Positions 8,593 to 17,391 of a DNA stretch of 44,844 nt are shown here, in pieces. Below the pieces are notes generated by a model, which was given only the letters and a program-made list of their open reading frames with translations, searched no databases and was not told the DNA's origin. The translations under genes and the position numbers were made by a program. The stretch is from Myxococcales bacterium (GTDB taxonomy: Bacteria > Myxococcota_A > Polyangia > Polyangiales > JAFGIB01): assembly GCA_028817905.1 (NCBI GenBank), contig JAPPOR010000847.1:1-44844 (forward strand), given 5' to 3'. Within the stretch, counting starts at the first letter, position 1. Every line of letters begins with the position of its first letter.

Positions 8593-9429
8593 ATGCGGGA
8601 CCTGTTGGAGGTTACGACCCCCGAGAATGTCGTGTTCGAATATGAGCTCGCGGGTCCTCCAACGCGGGCACTCGCTTGGGTCATCGATGTCGTGGTCATG
8701 GTCACCGCCGTGTTCGTGGTGGGGGTGACCTTGTCCCTTGTTGGCCTCGTTTTTCGCGGGTTGGCGACGGCGTTCTACTTCATCGCGATCTTCGTCATTC
8801 AGTGGGGCTACGGAACCGTGTTCGAGTGGCGCCTGTCCGGCCAGACGGTGGGCAAGCGGCTGGTCGGCTTGCGTGTCTTGAGCCGCCGCGGCACTCCGAT
8901 CGGCTTTATGCAGGCATTGGTTCGCAACCTCGTCCGTGCGGTAGACATGCTCCCGTCGCTCTATTTCGTGGGGGGGCTCAGCGTTCTGCTAGATGCCAGG
9001 TGCCGGCGGCTTGGGGATCTGGCTGGTGGCACGGTTGTCGTCCGGGAGCGTCATGCACCGCGCCCGACAGCAATTGCGGCGCCTTCCGAGCGATACAATA
9101 CGTTCATGGAGAATCCTATTGTGACGCACGCTGCCCAGCGCATCACTGCGCCGGAACGCAATGCCATGGTGAGCCTGTCGTTGCGTCGAGACAACCTCCC
9201 CCTTGGTGTTCGCCATAGGCTGTTCGAGCGACTCTCTGAGCACCTGCAGCAGCGCTTGGGGGTTGTGCGGCCTGCCTTTCTCTCCCACGAGAGGTTCGTT
9301 CTGAACTTGGCCTCCGTTGCCCTGGGTCTGCGCGACCGGGAGCGCTTGGGCACAAAAGGCGCGCTACGCCATGGCGCCTGGGCGGCTTCCGATGGTCGGG
9401 CGCCGACCGAGACTGGCGGGGGTGGCTAG
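8593..9429 (+). CDS. RDD family membrane protein
   Basis: A 278-residue protein with an RDD domain in roughly residues 15-155. It has the R-A-L-A-W-V-I-D motif at the first membrane helix, a second helix pair, the conserved GQTVGKRLVGLRV loop, and DARCRRLGDLAGGTVVV at the end of the domain. The remaining 120 residues are soluble and unrecognised. RDD proteins are small membrane proteins, some linked to sodium or drug transport, with the role mostly unknown. It is divergent from the SpoIIM-family gene, a common pairing. The TAG stop is directly followed by the ATG of the DHH gene, suggesting coupled expression. Confidence 0.85.
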   Translation: MRDLLEVTTPENVVFEYELAGPPTRALAWVIDVVVMVTAVFVVGVTLSLVGLVFRGLATAFYFIAIFVIQWGYGTVFEWRLSGQTVGKRLVGLRVLSRRGTPIGFMQALVRNLVRAVDMLPSLYFVGGLSVLLDARCRRLGDLAGGTVVVRERHAPRPTAIAAPSERYNTFMENPIVTHAAQRITAPERNAMVSLSLRRDNLPLGVRHRLFERLSEHLQQRLGVVRPAFLSHERFVLNLASVALGLRDRERLGTKGALRHGAWAASDGRAPTETGGGG

Positions 9430-10413
9430 ATGGCTTCCACGAAGACCGCGGTCGTGGTGTACCACGGGCACTGCTTCGATGGCATGTGTTCGGCTGCTGC
9501 ATTCACGCGGTTGGTGCGGGCGGTAGAGGGCCAGCTGGAGGTGACCTACTGCGGCCTGGACCATCAGCCTGGAGGTTCCCACGTGCCAGACTCGGTGTTG
9601 ACCGGGGACATCAACGCGGTGGTGGACTTTCGCTACAGCGTCTCGCCCAAGCTAACCTACTGGTTCGACCATCACGAGACGGGGCTCGTTGGCGAGCAGG
9701 AGCGAGCCCATTTCGCTGCAGATACCACGGGGCGGAAGCACTTTGATCCCACCTACGGAAGTTGCTGCCGACTGATTGCAGATCGGGCCGAGGCTCGCTT
9801 CGGCGTCGATATGTCGGTGATGGAAGGTATGGTGGCATCGGCCGACGTGATCGATGCTGCCCGCTTTCCCGATGCGCCGTCCGCGGTCCTGATCGACACA
9901 CCGGCCAAGCAATTGATGACCGTCCTGGAGGTACACGGGAACACCCGTTTTCTGCGCACCCGGATCGCCGATCTGGCGCGCGGCGCGAGTCTGGAGGATC
10001 TAGTCCGGGATGCCAAGGTGCAGCAACTCCTAGCGCCCCTGGTGGCAGCGCATCAGCGTCAGTGCGAGGTGATGCGCGACAAGGGCATTTTGGAGGCGGG
10101 GGTGGTCTACTTCGACCTGGTGGGTGCCAGTGAGGAGCGCTACAACAAGTTCATTCCGTACTGGCTGTTCCCCGAGTGCCAGTACAGCGTCGCCCTTACC
10201 GCCGGCAAGACGCGGGTCAAGGTTTCGGTCGGATCGAACCCGTGGGCGCACGAGCCACGCAGACACAACATCGCTGAGCTTTGCGGCCGGTTTGGCGGAG
10301 GCGGGCACCCGGTCGTCGGTGCCGTCAGTTTGAGACCTGACCAACTCGGGCGTGCCCGCGAGGTCGCGTCGTTGATCACCAGCACCCTGCGCGGGCCGAG
10401 CAAGCCGTCCTAG
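9430..10413 (+). CDS. DHH/DHHA1 family phosphoesterase
   Basis: A 327-residue protein of the DHH phosphoesterase superfamily, which includes nanoRNases and pAp phosphatases. Visible are the N-terminal HGHCFDGMCSA (DHH motif I equivalent), VVDFRYS, the catalytic FDHHETG, and a C-terminal DHHA1 domain with FGGGGHPVVGAVS. Metal-dependent hydrolysis of a phosphate ester or short oligonucleotide is expected; the precise substrate cannot be read from sequence. The start codon abuts the stop of the RDD gene with no gap. The stop lies in a CTAG (10410-10413) that also contains the stop of the convergent small gene, so the two coding regions overlap by four bases. Confidence 0.9.
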   Translation: MASTKTAVVVYHGHCFDGMCSAAAFTRLVRAVEGQLEVTYCGLDHQPGGSHVPDSVLTGDINAVVDFRYSVSPKLTYWFDHHETGLVGEQERAHFAADTTGRKHFDPTYGSCCRLIADRAEARFGVDMSVMEGMVASADVIDAARFPDAPSAVLIDTPAKQLMTVLEVHGNTRFLRTRIADLARGASLEDLVRDAKVQQLLAPLVAAHQRQCEVMRDKGILEAGVVYFDLVGASEERYNKFIPYWLFPECQYSVALTAGKTRVKVSVGSNPWAHEPRRHNIAELCGRFGGGGHPVVGAVSLRPDQLGRAREVASLITSTLRGPSKPS

Positions 10414-10655
10414 TTGACCATGCTCCCGCTCTTGGTGGGAGGTGTCTCCCCGTCAGCGAGGAAGATCGAACAATTGGTGTGTTCGGATTCGCGCATGCGC
10501 GCGCACAGTTCCGCCAGGTCGTCGTCGCTATCTACGACCAGACCTTCGGTAGCACGACCGGTCGATTCGTCGAAACTACAGTCGTCGAGGGCAATCCATC
10601 GGCCGCGCAGTACAGCATCTCGGCAGATTTCGTCCCAAGTCATCCGTTGCTCCAT
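10410..10655 (-). CDS. Small conserved hypothetical protein
   Basis: An 81-residue acidic protein with no signal peptide or membrane segment. The sequence contains RGRWIALDDCSFDESTGRAT followed by VVDSDDDLAELCARMRES, a pattern I associate with short uncharacterised proteins in Myxococcota, but I cannot name a function. The ATG at 10655 has GGAG six bases upstream. A TTG four codons earlier and an ATG four codons later are possible but less well supported. It is convergent with the DHH gene and shares its CTAG stop. Confidence 0.65.
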   Translation of the reverse strand: MEQRMTWDEICRDAVLRGRWIALDDCSFDESTGRATEGLVVDSDDDLAELCARMRESEHTNCSIFLADGETPPTKSGSMVN

Positions 10656-11480
10656 GCGAGTCTCCAATCCGTCCCTATCTAGTGGCCCACCCGTGATGGG
10701 CCCGACCCCCGCTCCAGAGCGGCCTACGCGGGTCTTCGCCTCGGCGGTTGGTGGTCGGCTCCCTTCGTCTCCGGGGGTCGCCCTGCGCGCCTGCGCGAGC
10801 GTTACTGCGTGTTGATCGATTAGAGTCGAACCTACTTGCTGCTGCTCTAGTCCTTCGTCTGGTCAATCAGAAAACAACGAACAAGGAAGGCGTCGAAGTT
10901 CAGCGGGGAACCGTGAAAGGTCCAGTAAGACGTCAAAAGCTTCGCGCACCCATTTCCCACGTGCAAGCCCCAAAGGTGTGCCATGTCGCTTCCGGTCGCG
11001 CGTGGGGGGCGATGTCGTATGTACGTGTTTTGCATTGGTTTATCGCGCGATAGATGAGGTGGGGCGAGCCCGTGCAAGCGGCCGATTCGTAGGTAAGGGA
11101 CCGTGAATCCGCGCAAAAGGGGACGGTCGTGTGACGGACTCGGGACCCCGAGAGGAGTGCCACCGGGCTTCCTTGGGTCGCGTCTGTCGGCACCGGTGCA
11201 ATCACACTGCAACGTGCGTGACCCTGATTTTTTTCTGCCTCAGGAGCTACGGGCGAGATCCAGAATGCACCCTGACCGGGATGCCTCCTGGCGGGCCCCT
11301 GGCAGGCAGACATCTTCGCAGATATGAGCCCTTGGTCGCACTCGGTCCTTCACTTGACCGGGGTGAAGGCGGTCCGGTTGCTGGGTGATCGGCTGCGTGA
11401 CAGACTGCTGAAGTATTCTTAGGATTGTGCGTGTTCCATCCGGGTCGTTGGGCACGCAATGCAGGAGGCTGTGCTTGACG
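10656..11480. other. Long intergenic region without a recognised gene
   Basis: About 825 bp. Short open frames exist on both strands but none has a family resemblance or a good ribosome-binding site. Part of it (about 10850-11060) looks less GC-rich than its neighbours. A terminator-like hairpin with a T-run ends near 11234 on the plus strand, which suggests some transcript ends there. I looked for tRNA, tmRNA, RNase P and SRP RNA signatures and saw none. Confidence 0.5.
11175..11234 (+). terminator. Orphan terminator-like structure
   Basis: GGGTCGCG (11175-11182) pairs with CGTGACCC (11217-11224), enclosing a small GCACCGGTGC palindrome, and is followed by TGA and seven T (11228-11234). No plus-strand gene ends nearby, so it may terminate an untranslated RNA. 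Confidence 0.3.
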
Positions 11481-13682
11481 ATGGAATACCACCTGCGCCG
11501 ATGGCGTGGCGTGGCGTTGTACCGGGCGTTGTCGCTCGCGACTGGCTTGATGGTTGCGTGCTCTAGCGAGGCTGGCGATTCCGGAGCGGCGCCGGACGGC
11601 GGCATCTTCTTCGATGCCGGTGGGCGGGCCGCGGTAGATGCTCCTTTGCCCGAGGCCAACGTGCGTGTGCGCTTTGATCTGGGTCGCTTCGAGGACGGTC
11701 CTCTGGACTTCGGCAGCGTCCCGTGGCCCGACAACCTCTACGCGGACCAGGGCTGGGCTCCCGAACTGGGCGGACAGCCCCCGGCAGAAGCCGGCGGCTC
11801 CGGCGCGGACACGGCGCTGTCGGGGCTCGACGGCTTCGGGTTGCTGGGGCCGGTCTACTTCTTCTTCGACGGCGCTATCGATGCAGATAGCCTGCCAGCA
11901 TCCCCTCAGGAGTCTTTGCTGCCTGGAGCCAGTGCCTTCGTCCTCGACGTGGACACGAACTCCCCCAACCCGTTTGCGCGAGTGCCGGTGCAAGTCGCCT
12001 ACGACAAGGGCGAACAACGGGTATCGCTCGCACCAGCCCGGGGTCACATGTTCGCCCCGGGTCGTCGCTACGCGGCCGTTGTGACGGGTGCCCTGCGCGA
12101 CGCCGATGGGGAGGCAGTTGGCGCGGGTCCTGACTTCGCAGCGATTCGCGACGGGGAGCCCCTCGCGAGCGGCGACAACCTGGCGCGTGCCAAGGACCAG
12201 ATTCGCGGCGCACTGAGCACCCTCGCAGAGCTGGACATCCCGACGCAGCATGTTATCGGGCTCGCCCTTTTTCGGACGCAGTCGGTCGTCGCCGGCCTTG
12301 AGGAAGCATACGCCGCGGTGTCGGGCGGAGAACCCGCTGCGGTGAGTGTATCGCTGCGGGTGGGGGCCACCGAGCTAGACGGTGTCCTCGGGCAGCCGGA
12401 GGAGCCGCTGCCCGGGCTCGATGTGCGCGGTGGCGTGCAGCACGGCAACATCGGCGCGATGGTTCACGGCACTTTGGCCGTTGGCAACCTGCTCGCTAGC
12501 GAGCGCGCGACCTTGGGCGCGTTCGAGCGGACTGCTTCAAACGAGTGGCTCGTCAAGCGCATTGAGGATGTACCGTTTACCTTGTTTCTGCCGCTGTCAC
12601 CTGCGGACGCGACCAACCTGCCGTTGGTGGTCTTTGCCCACGGTTGGGGCCGAGAGCGAAGCGACGCGTTGGCGCTGGCAGACTGGTTCGCCGCGAGCGG
12701 GATGGCAGTGGTTGCTCTCGATGCGCCCGCCCATGGAACGCGTTTGACCGGTGCGGACCACGAGCACCGCTTTGTGTCAGTCGAGGGTCCCGACGGCTTT
12801 GGGGACGAGGCTGGCGATCCGATCGGAATGACAGTGCCGACCTCAACGCTTCCTAAGCTGCACCCATTCCTGCATCGAGATCTCTTGCGTCAATGGGCCA
12901 TCGACCATTTGGAGCTGCTTCGAGCACTGGACCATGCCGACTTGACGCCCCTGCGAGAGATCGCTCCCGCGTACGACGAGTTGGCGTTCGACACCCAACG
13001 CGTCGCGGTGGTTGGCATGGATATGGGTGCTACCGTGGCGTTGATGATGGCGGCCATGAGCGACTCGGTCGGGGCCTTGGTGGCCCTGTCTCCCGGTGGC
13101 CACCTCCTGCGCGATTGGCTACAGAGCCCAAAGCGCCAAAGCGAGGCGGACGCAATTCTAGAGGCCCTTGGCATCGACCCAGAAGACGTGGAGGACCGCG
13201 GCGGCCTGGCAATTGAGCCGGACCCAGCCTTCTATCAGATGCTATTGGACGGTGCTGAACCGTTGGCATGGGCTTCCACGGTGCGACGCTTGCCTGTGAA
13301 CGTCATGGTTGTGTCGGCGCCAGATGACGAGGAGGTAACCGCCGTGGGGACCGAGACCCTGGCGCGCGTGCTCGGGGCGGAGTTCGAGCCCGACTCGGAT
13401 ACGGGGGTGGAGCCGGCGCCGCTGGCCGAGAGCAGGGTTTCGCGCATCCTGTTGCGGCTATCCCAGGGCACCCACGACGCGCTCTTGCACCGCAAGGGCA
13501 TGCGGCACTACGCCACTGGCGACGGGGGCTTCCGCAAGTTGGAGCAGGCGGAGCTCATCGACAACCCGGTCGACGAGCTCCTGACGAACCTGGGCTTTTT
13601 CGTCACGTCGTGGCGCGCGTGTTCAATGGAGGCCGAGACCCCCGCGTGTGCCGCCCAGATCCAGGAGTTCAGGGTCGACTAG
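11481..13682 (+). CDS. Large alpha/beta-hydrolase-fold lipoprotein
   Basis: About 733 residues. A signal peptide ends in the lipobox LMVAC, so it is a lipoprotein. The N-terminal third (about 50-270) resembles the Ig-like SbsA region found in surface lipoproteins (VYFFFDGAIDADSLP, APGRRYAAVVTGALRDADG). The C-terminal half is an alpha/beta-hydrolase: LPLVVFAHGWG for the oxyanion region, VALDAPAHGTR, and a nucleophile elbow reading VVGMDMGA, where Asp514 stands in the usual Ser position. SQGTHDALL may carry the catalytic His. With Asp as nucleophile it may be dehalogenase-like or inactive. GGAGG at 11464 lies 12 bases before the ATG and six before an in-frame TTG at 11475, so the TTG may be the true start. 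The end overlaps gcvH by 14 bp. Confidence 0.8.
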   Translation: MEYHLRRWRGVALYRALSLATGLMVACSSEAGDSGAAPDGGIFFDAGGRAAVDAPLPEANVRVRFDLGRFEDGPLDFGSVPWPDNLYADQGWAPELGGQPPAEAGGSGADTALSGLDGFGLLGPVYFFFDGAIDADSLPASPQESLLPGASAFVLDVDTNSPNPFARVPVQVAYDKGEQRVSLAPARGHMFAPGRRYAAVVTGALRDADGEAVGAGPDFAAIRDGEPLASGDNLARAKDQIRGALSTLAELDIPTQHVIGLALFRTQSVVAGLEEAYAAVSGGEPAAVSVSLRVGATELDGVLGQPEEPLPGLDVRGGVQHGNIGAMVHGTLAVGNLLASERATLGAFERTASNEWLVKRIEDVPFTLFLPLSPADATNLPLVVFAHGWGRERSDALALADWFAASGMAVVALDAPAHGTRLTGADHEHRFVSVEGPDGFGDEAGDPIGMTVPTSTLPKLHPFLHRDLLRQWAIDHLELLRALDHADLTPLREIAPAYDELAFDTQRVAVVGMDMGATVALMMAAMSDSVGALVALSPGGHLLRDWLQSPKRQSEADAILEALGIDPEDVEDRGGLAIEPDPAFYQMLLDGAEPLAWASTVRRLPVNVMVVSAPDDEEVTAVGTETLARVLGAEFEPDSDTGVEPAPLAESRVSRILLRLSQGTHDALLHRKGMRHYATGDGGFRKLEQAELIDNPVDELLTNLGFFVTSWRACSMEAETPACAAQIQEFRVD

Positions 13683-14058
13683 CCAGGAACTCTTGGTAGG
13701 CTTCCGCGTCCATGAGGCCGTCGAATTGGGACGAGTCCGAGGGCCGAATGGCCACCATCCAACCTTCCCCATAGGGCGCATCGTTGACGAGCTCTGGAGC
13801 CTCTGCGAGGCGCTCATTGACCTCGACGATCTCGCCTGCGAGGGGCGAGAACAGTTCGCTGACTGCTTTTACGGATTCGATATCGCCGAAGTGTCCATTG
13901 GTCTCGACCTGGGTGCCCACCTCGGGAAGATCGACCAAGGTGACGTCGCCAAGCTGTTCGACGGCGTGCAGCGTGATGCCTATCCGGATCAAGTCGCCGT
14001 CGCGCTTGGCCCATTCATGCTCGTTTGTGTATTTGAGGTCGCTGGGATAGTCCGACAT
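13669..14058 (-). CDS. gcvH: Glycine cleavage system H protein
   Basis: The 129-residue lipoyl carrier of the glycine cleavage system. It shuttles the aminomethyl group from the P protein to the T protein. The sequence has YTNEHEWA at the start, the lipoyl site ESVKAVSE with Lys64, and the typical GEIVEVN and NDAPYGEGWM stretches. The ATG at 14058 gives the canonical N-terminus; an ATG four codons upstream is possible. It lies 58 bp downstream of gcvT on the same strand, probably one operon. gcvP is not adjacent. The 3' end overlaps the convergent hydrolase gene by 14 bp. Confidence 0.95.
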   Translation of the reverse strand: MSDYPSDLKYTNEHEWAKRDGDLIRIGITLHAVEQLGDVTLVDLPEVGTQVETNGHFGDIESVKAVSELFSPLAGEIVEVNERLAEAPELVNDAPYGEGWMVAIRPSDSSQFDGLMDAEAYQEFLASRP

Positions 14059-14116
14059 GGCTCTGTCCATCGTGGGTCGTGGCGGATCGTTTGTCCGGCG
14101 AGGGGCGTGCGCGGGC

Positions 14117-15217
14117 CTACGCGCGCACGTAGAATGGGTACTTGCAGACCGTCGCTTCGATCACTTTCTTGCGAATCTCAACCCCGAGCGAGGTGCCCGG
14201 CGAAGCGAGCCCGGAACGTACGTATCCCAGGGCGATTGGCTTGCCAAGGGTGGGTGATGGGCAGCCGCTGGTGACCCTGCCGACCTCCTCGCCCGAGATG
14301 TCCAGGATGGGATAGCCTTGGCGCGCGATGCCGCGTCCGCGCATCTCGATGCCGACGAGACGCCGGTCAGGAGGATCCGCCTTGGCTCGTACCAGGGCTT
14401 CACGTCCAATGAAGTCCCCTGCTTTCAGTTTGACGAAACGCCCCAGGCCAGCCTGATAGGGGTGGACCTGCTCGTCCATGTCATTGCCATACAAGAGCAG
14501 GCCCGCCTCAAGTCGAAGGGTGTCTCTCGCCCCCAGCCCGATGGGCTGAAGGAGGTTGCTGGCCGCGAGCAGGCGGTCCCACAACTCGGGACCTTGCTGC
14601 GCGGTGCAAAAGATCTCGAAGCCATCTTCGCCGGTGTAGCCCGTTCGGGCGACCCACGTGTCGAAGTCGCCAAGCCGGCCCCGGGCGACCCCGAAGCGCT
14701 TCAGGGACGCGAGGTGGGCCTCTGCCCCCGCCGTGCTCAACGTGGCCTGCGCCATCGGACCCTGCAACGCCAGCAGCACGGTATCGTCGCTGAGGTCCTC
14801 CAACAGGTCGGGCCGCGTGAGGTGGCTTTGCATGTGGGCCACGATCTTTGCGCGGTTGGTCGCGTTGCATACCACCAGGACCTGATCGTCGCGAACGCGA
14901 TACACGATCAGATCGTCCAGAATCCCGCCCGTCGGGCTGCAGCACAGCGTGTAGGCCGCCTTGCCGTCGGGCAATTTGGCGATGCTGTTGGTCACCAGCC
15001 GGTCGACCTCATGGACGGCGCCTTCGCCGCGCAGCCACAGCTCGCCCATGTGGGAAACGTCGAAGAGGCCCGCTGCCTGGCGTACGGCGGTGTGTTCCTT
15101 GACCAAGCCCACGTACTGGACGGGCATGCTGTAGCCGGCGAATGGCACCATGCGCGCACCCAGCGCTTTGTGACGCTCGAACAGGGGTGTGTGTAGCAGC
15201 GGTGCAGTCTCTGTCAC
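14117..15217 (-). CDS. gcvT: Glycine cleavage system T protein (aminomethyltransferase)
   Basis: The 366-residue folate-dependent aminomethyltransferase releases ammonia from the H-protein-bound intermediate and forms methylenetetrahydrofolate. Typical stretches are PLFERHKALGARMVPFAGYSMPVQY, seen here in part, then LFDVSHMGE, TGYTGEDGFEIF, GLGARDTLRLEAGLLLYG and DFIGREAL. The frame is open well upstream, but a GTG at 15217 gives a canonical N-terminus (TETAPLLHTPL) and the usual length near 364. No clear ribosome-binding site precedes it. It is divergent from an FHA-sigma54 activator that starts 48 bp away, and is followed by gcvH. Confidence 0.93.
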   Translation of the reverse strand: MTETAPLLHTPLFERHKALGARMVPFAGYSMPVQYVGLVKEHTAVRQAAGLFDVSHMGELWLRGEGAVHEVDRLVTNSIAKLPDGKAAYTLCCSPTGGILDDLIVYRVRDDQVLVVCNATNRAKIVAHMQSHLTRPDLLEDLSDDTVLLALQGPMAQATLSTAGAEAHLASLKRFGVARGRLGDFDTWVARTGYTGEDGFEIFCTAQQGPELWDRLLAASNLLQPIGLGARDTLRLEAGLLLYGNDMDEQVHPYQAGLGRFVKLKAGDFIGREALVRAKADPPDRRLVGIEMRGRGIARQGYPILDISGEEVGRVTSGCPSPTLGKPIALGYVRSGLASPGTSLGVEIRKKVIEATVCKYPFYVRA

Positions 15218-15265
15218 GGTGCGGGGGACCGTAGAATTGTCGCGGCTCGGGCGCAACCACGGCCC

Positions 15266-16831
15266 ATGCCGGACGATGACAGCAGCATGGAAAGACTCGA
15301 ACTCTACCGGGAGCGGGACCTTGTAGCCGCCTTTGTCGTCGAGCAGCGTGCAGTGGAAATAGGCCGTGAGATGGGTTGTGACATCGTAGTGCATGACCAG
15401 ACGTTCGCGGGGCGCGCGTGGCTGTTCGTGCGGCGTCACGGGACGGTTCTCGCCTACGACCTTGCGGCAGGGCGCCGGGCGCGGTCCGGGGCGCTGCCGG
15501 TGCCCCTCGAGGAGCGATGGCCCATGGGCGGAGGATTTTGCCTGATCCGTCGGGCCGTGCAGGAGCCTCTCCAGGAGGCGCGCAAGGATTCGACCCTGAC
15601 CGTCTTGGCGCCGGATCAAGGGCGCGCGGCCGACGAGTTGGTGGTCGAAGGGCCTGTGGGTGGCAGTGGCCCACGCAGCTACCGGTTGGACGGCACGCCG
15701 GTTCACCTTGGGCGCGCCGCCGGCAACGAGCTTGTCGTGCGCGACCCGCGCGTGAGCGGCTGTCACTGCCGGTTCGAGCCCCATCCGGAGGGGCTCTTTG
15801 TCCGCGATTTAGGCAGCAAAAACGGTACGTATGTTCAGGGTATACGTATAGAGCGCGCGGTGCTCACTCAAGGGGCACGCATGCGCGTCGGCGACACCGA
15901 GATTCGACTTTCGTCGGCGGGACCGGAAGTGGGTGCGGGTCGTGGGGGCATACTGGCCGCGTCTCCCCAGATGCTCGGGTTGGTTGCCGAACTTCGCACT
16001 GTCGCGCCGCTGGGATGGCCTGTGCTGATTCACGGGGAGAGTGGCACCGGCAAGGAAGGCATCGCGGGTGCGTTGCACCGCCTGAGCCCGCGCGCTCACG
16101 GGCCACTGGTCACCCTCAATGCTGGGGGGGTGGCGCGGGAGCTGGTTGAGTCTGAGCTATTCGGGCATGAGCGCGGGTCGTTTACGGGTGCCAGCGGTGA
16201 TCATCGCGGCGTGTTCGAACAGGCGGACGGCGGGACGTTGTTTCTTGACGAGATCGGCGAGCTGCCGCCGCCGCTGCAGGCGCGTCTCCTGCGGGTGCTC
16301 GAGCAAGGTGAGATTCGGCGAGTTGGTGCAGAGCGAACGCGGCGGGTGAGTGTACGTCTGGTATGCGCGACCCATCGCGATCTTCGGCAGATGGTCGCTC
16401 AAGGAACGTTCCGGCAGGATCTCTACTACCGGATTGCCCGCGTGGTGCTCGAGGTTCCGGCTTTGAGGGACCGCCCGGAGGACATCGACCTGCTCGCGCA
16501 GCACTTCCTGAGGGAGATCGTGCCGGAGGTTGGCCCGAGGGTGCTGTCGCAGGCAGCTCTTAGCAGACTCCGAACACATCCGCTGCCGGGCAATGCACGC
16601 GAGCTCCGAAACGTCCTGTGCGCGGCCGCCGCCAGCACGTCTGCCCGCGTGCTCGAGGCGGCAGATGTGGAACGGGCGATGGCTCGCGTGGGCTGCGCCG
16701 CCCCCCAAGTGCCGCTTGCCACGGAGGACCTGGTCCGCGCGGTCGCCCACCATGGTGGAAACCTGTCCGCGGCTGCCAGAGCGCTGGGGATACCTCGCTC
16801 AACGCTACGGGATCGGATACGCGCTGCATGA
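15266..16831 (+). CDS. FHA-domain sigma54-dependent transcription activator
   Basis: A 521-residue enhancer-binding protein. The N-terminus has a degenerate FHA-like segment (about 8-95) and a second, complete FHA domain (about 145-215) with HLGRAAGN, RVSGCHCRF and DLGSKNGTYV. The AAA+ core follows: Walker A GESGTGKE (257-264), GSFTGA in place of the common GAFTGA sigma54-contact loop, Walker B GGTLFLDEI and the arginine-rich sensor region. A Fis-type helix-turn-helix ends the protein (NLSAAARALGIPRSTLRDRI). FHA domains bind phosphothreonine, so a Ser/Thr kinase probably signals to it; two kinases lie elsewhere in the window. It is divergent from gcvTH, which may or may not be its target. An internal ATG at 15287 is an alternative start. 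Confidence 0.92.
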   Translation: MPDDDSSMERLELYRERDLVAAFVVEQRAVEIGREMGCDIVVHDQTFAGRAWLFVRRHGTVLAYDLAAGRRARSGALPVPLEERWPMGGGFCLIRRAVQEPLQEARKDSTLTVLAPDQGRAADELVVEGPVGGSGPRSYRLDGTPVHLGRAAGNELVVRDPRVSGCHCRFEPHPEGLFVRDLGSKNGTYVQGIRIERAVLTQGARMRVGDTEIRLSSAGPEVGAGRGGILAASPQMLGLVAELRTVAPLGWPVLIHGESGTGKEGIAGALHRLSPRAHGPLVTLNAGGVARELVESELFGHERGSFTGASGDHRGVFEQADGGTLFLDEIGELPPPLQARLLRVLEQGEIRRVGAERTRRVSVRLVCATHRDLRQMVAQGTFRQDLYYRIARVVLEVPALRDRPEDIDLLAQHFLREIVPEVGPRVLSQAALSRLRTHPLPGNARELRNVLCAAAASTSARVLEAADVERAMARVGCAAPQVPLATEDLVRAVAHHGGNLSAAARALGIPRSTLRDRIRAA

Positions 16832-16930
16832 ATACGCGCACACCACTTCGCATCGCCTCGCTCGGCCTCAACGGTACAGGTTCTGCCTGTCTCGCAAATT
16901 CAGCGAGCATTCGCCGGTTGCCGCGCCAGG

Positions 16931-17010
16931 TTAGCCCGCATCGTTCACCAAAGCTTTGTGGCTCGAGCGGTTGTGCGAGGGCGCGCGAGTTGGTGATGGA
17001 TGCGGGCTAG
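16931..17010. repeat. Short variant of the CTAG palindrome family
   Basis: An 80-bp inverted repeat. TTAGCCCGCATCGTTCACCAA on the left pairs with the right arm TTGGTGATGGATGCGGGCTA, with only two or three mismatches, around a short core containing GCTCGAGCGGTTGTGCGAGG. It lacks the central GGGAATAC hairpin of long copies. The right half closely matches the reverse complement of the copy at 44790. It lies just before the regulator fragment at 17040. Confidence 0.75.
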
Positions 17011-17039
17011 TGGACCGAAACGAGTCAGGTTGCCTGCAT

Positions 17040-17270
17040 TTGTTGCGTGGACGGCGCTTGCGGCGTTTCTGGGCGGAAGCGGGCATCGTACGCGCGCGCG
17101 CAGACCCCGAGGCCGTGCTCGCCTACACGCTCGGAACAGTCTCCTCGGGCGATATGGAGCGTGTGCGCGAGCTCCACCGCCGCTATTTCAACGACTTGCG
17201 CGCGCTGATCGCGGACTCTGGCCCCGCCGAGCATGTGCTGCTCGCCAACGTCCAGCTCGTCGAGCTGTAG
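17040..17270 (+). pseudogene. C-terminal fragment of a TIGR02147/DUF4423-type regulator
   Basis: The frame ending TAG at 17268-17270 encodes LAYTLGTVSSGDMERVRELHRRYF, NDLRALIADS and EHVLLANVQLVEL, split here for length. This has the pattern of the C-terminal end of TIGR02147/DUF4423 proteins (T-x-S, R-x-R-E-L, then V-x-x-x-N-x-Q-L). The remaining several hundred bases expected upstream, including the helix-turn-helix, are missing. The fragment begins about 30 bp after the repeat at 16931-17010, which suggests a deletion at the repeat. Recognition rests on memory of the family pattern. Confidence 0.5.
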
Positions 17271-17391
17271 TGAGTCAGTCCGAACGCGGCACTCGCCTGC
17301 CTCGCTGCGCCCTCGTGCAAATAGGCGGCCGTTGCTTTTCGCAAGAACTATCAAGCGTGGTCTGTCCCAGCCGGCTAGGGTCGGTGTCACT

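Noticed and set aside
10815-10850. TTCGAC-type T-arm suggesting a minus-strand tRNA
   Set aside because: The bases around GGTTCGACTC do not form a T-stem, and no acceptor or anticodon arm can be placed.
10748-11053. 101-codon plus-strand frame in the gene-free gap
   Set aside because: No ribosome-binding site, no signal peptide, no family pattern, and composition unlike the neighbouring genes.
11247-12251. 334-codon minus-strand frame
   Set aside because: Antisense to the hydrolase lipoprotein and running into the gene-free gap; residue content is Arg/Gln-rich and without motifs.
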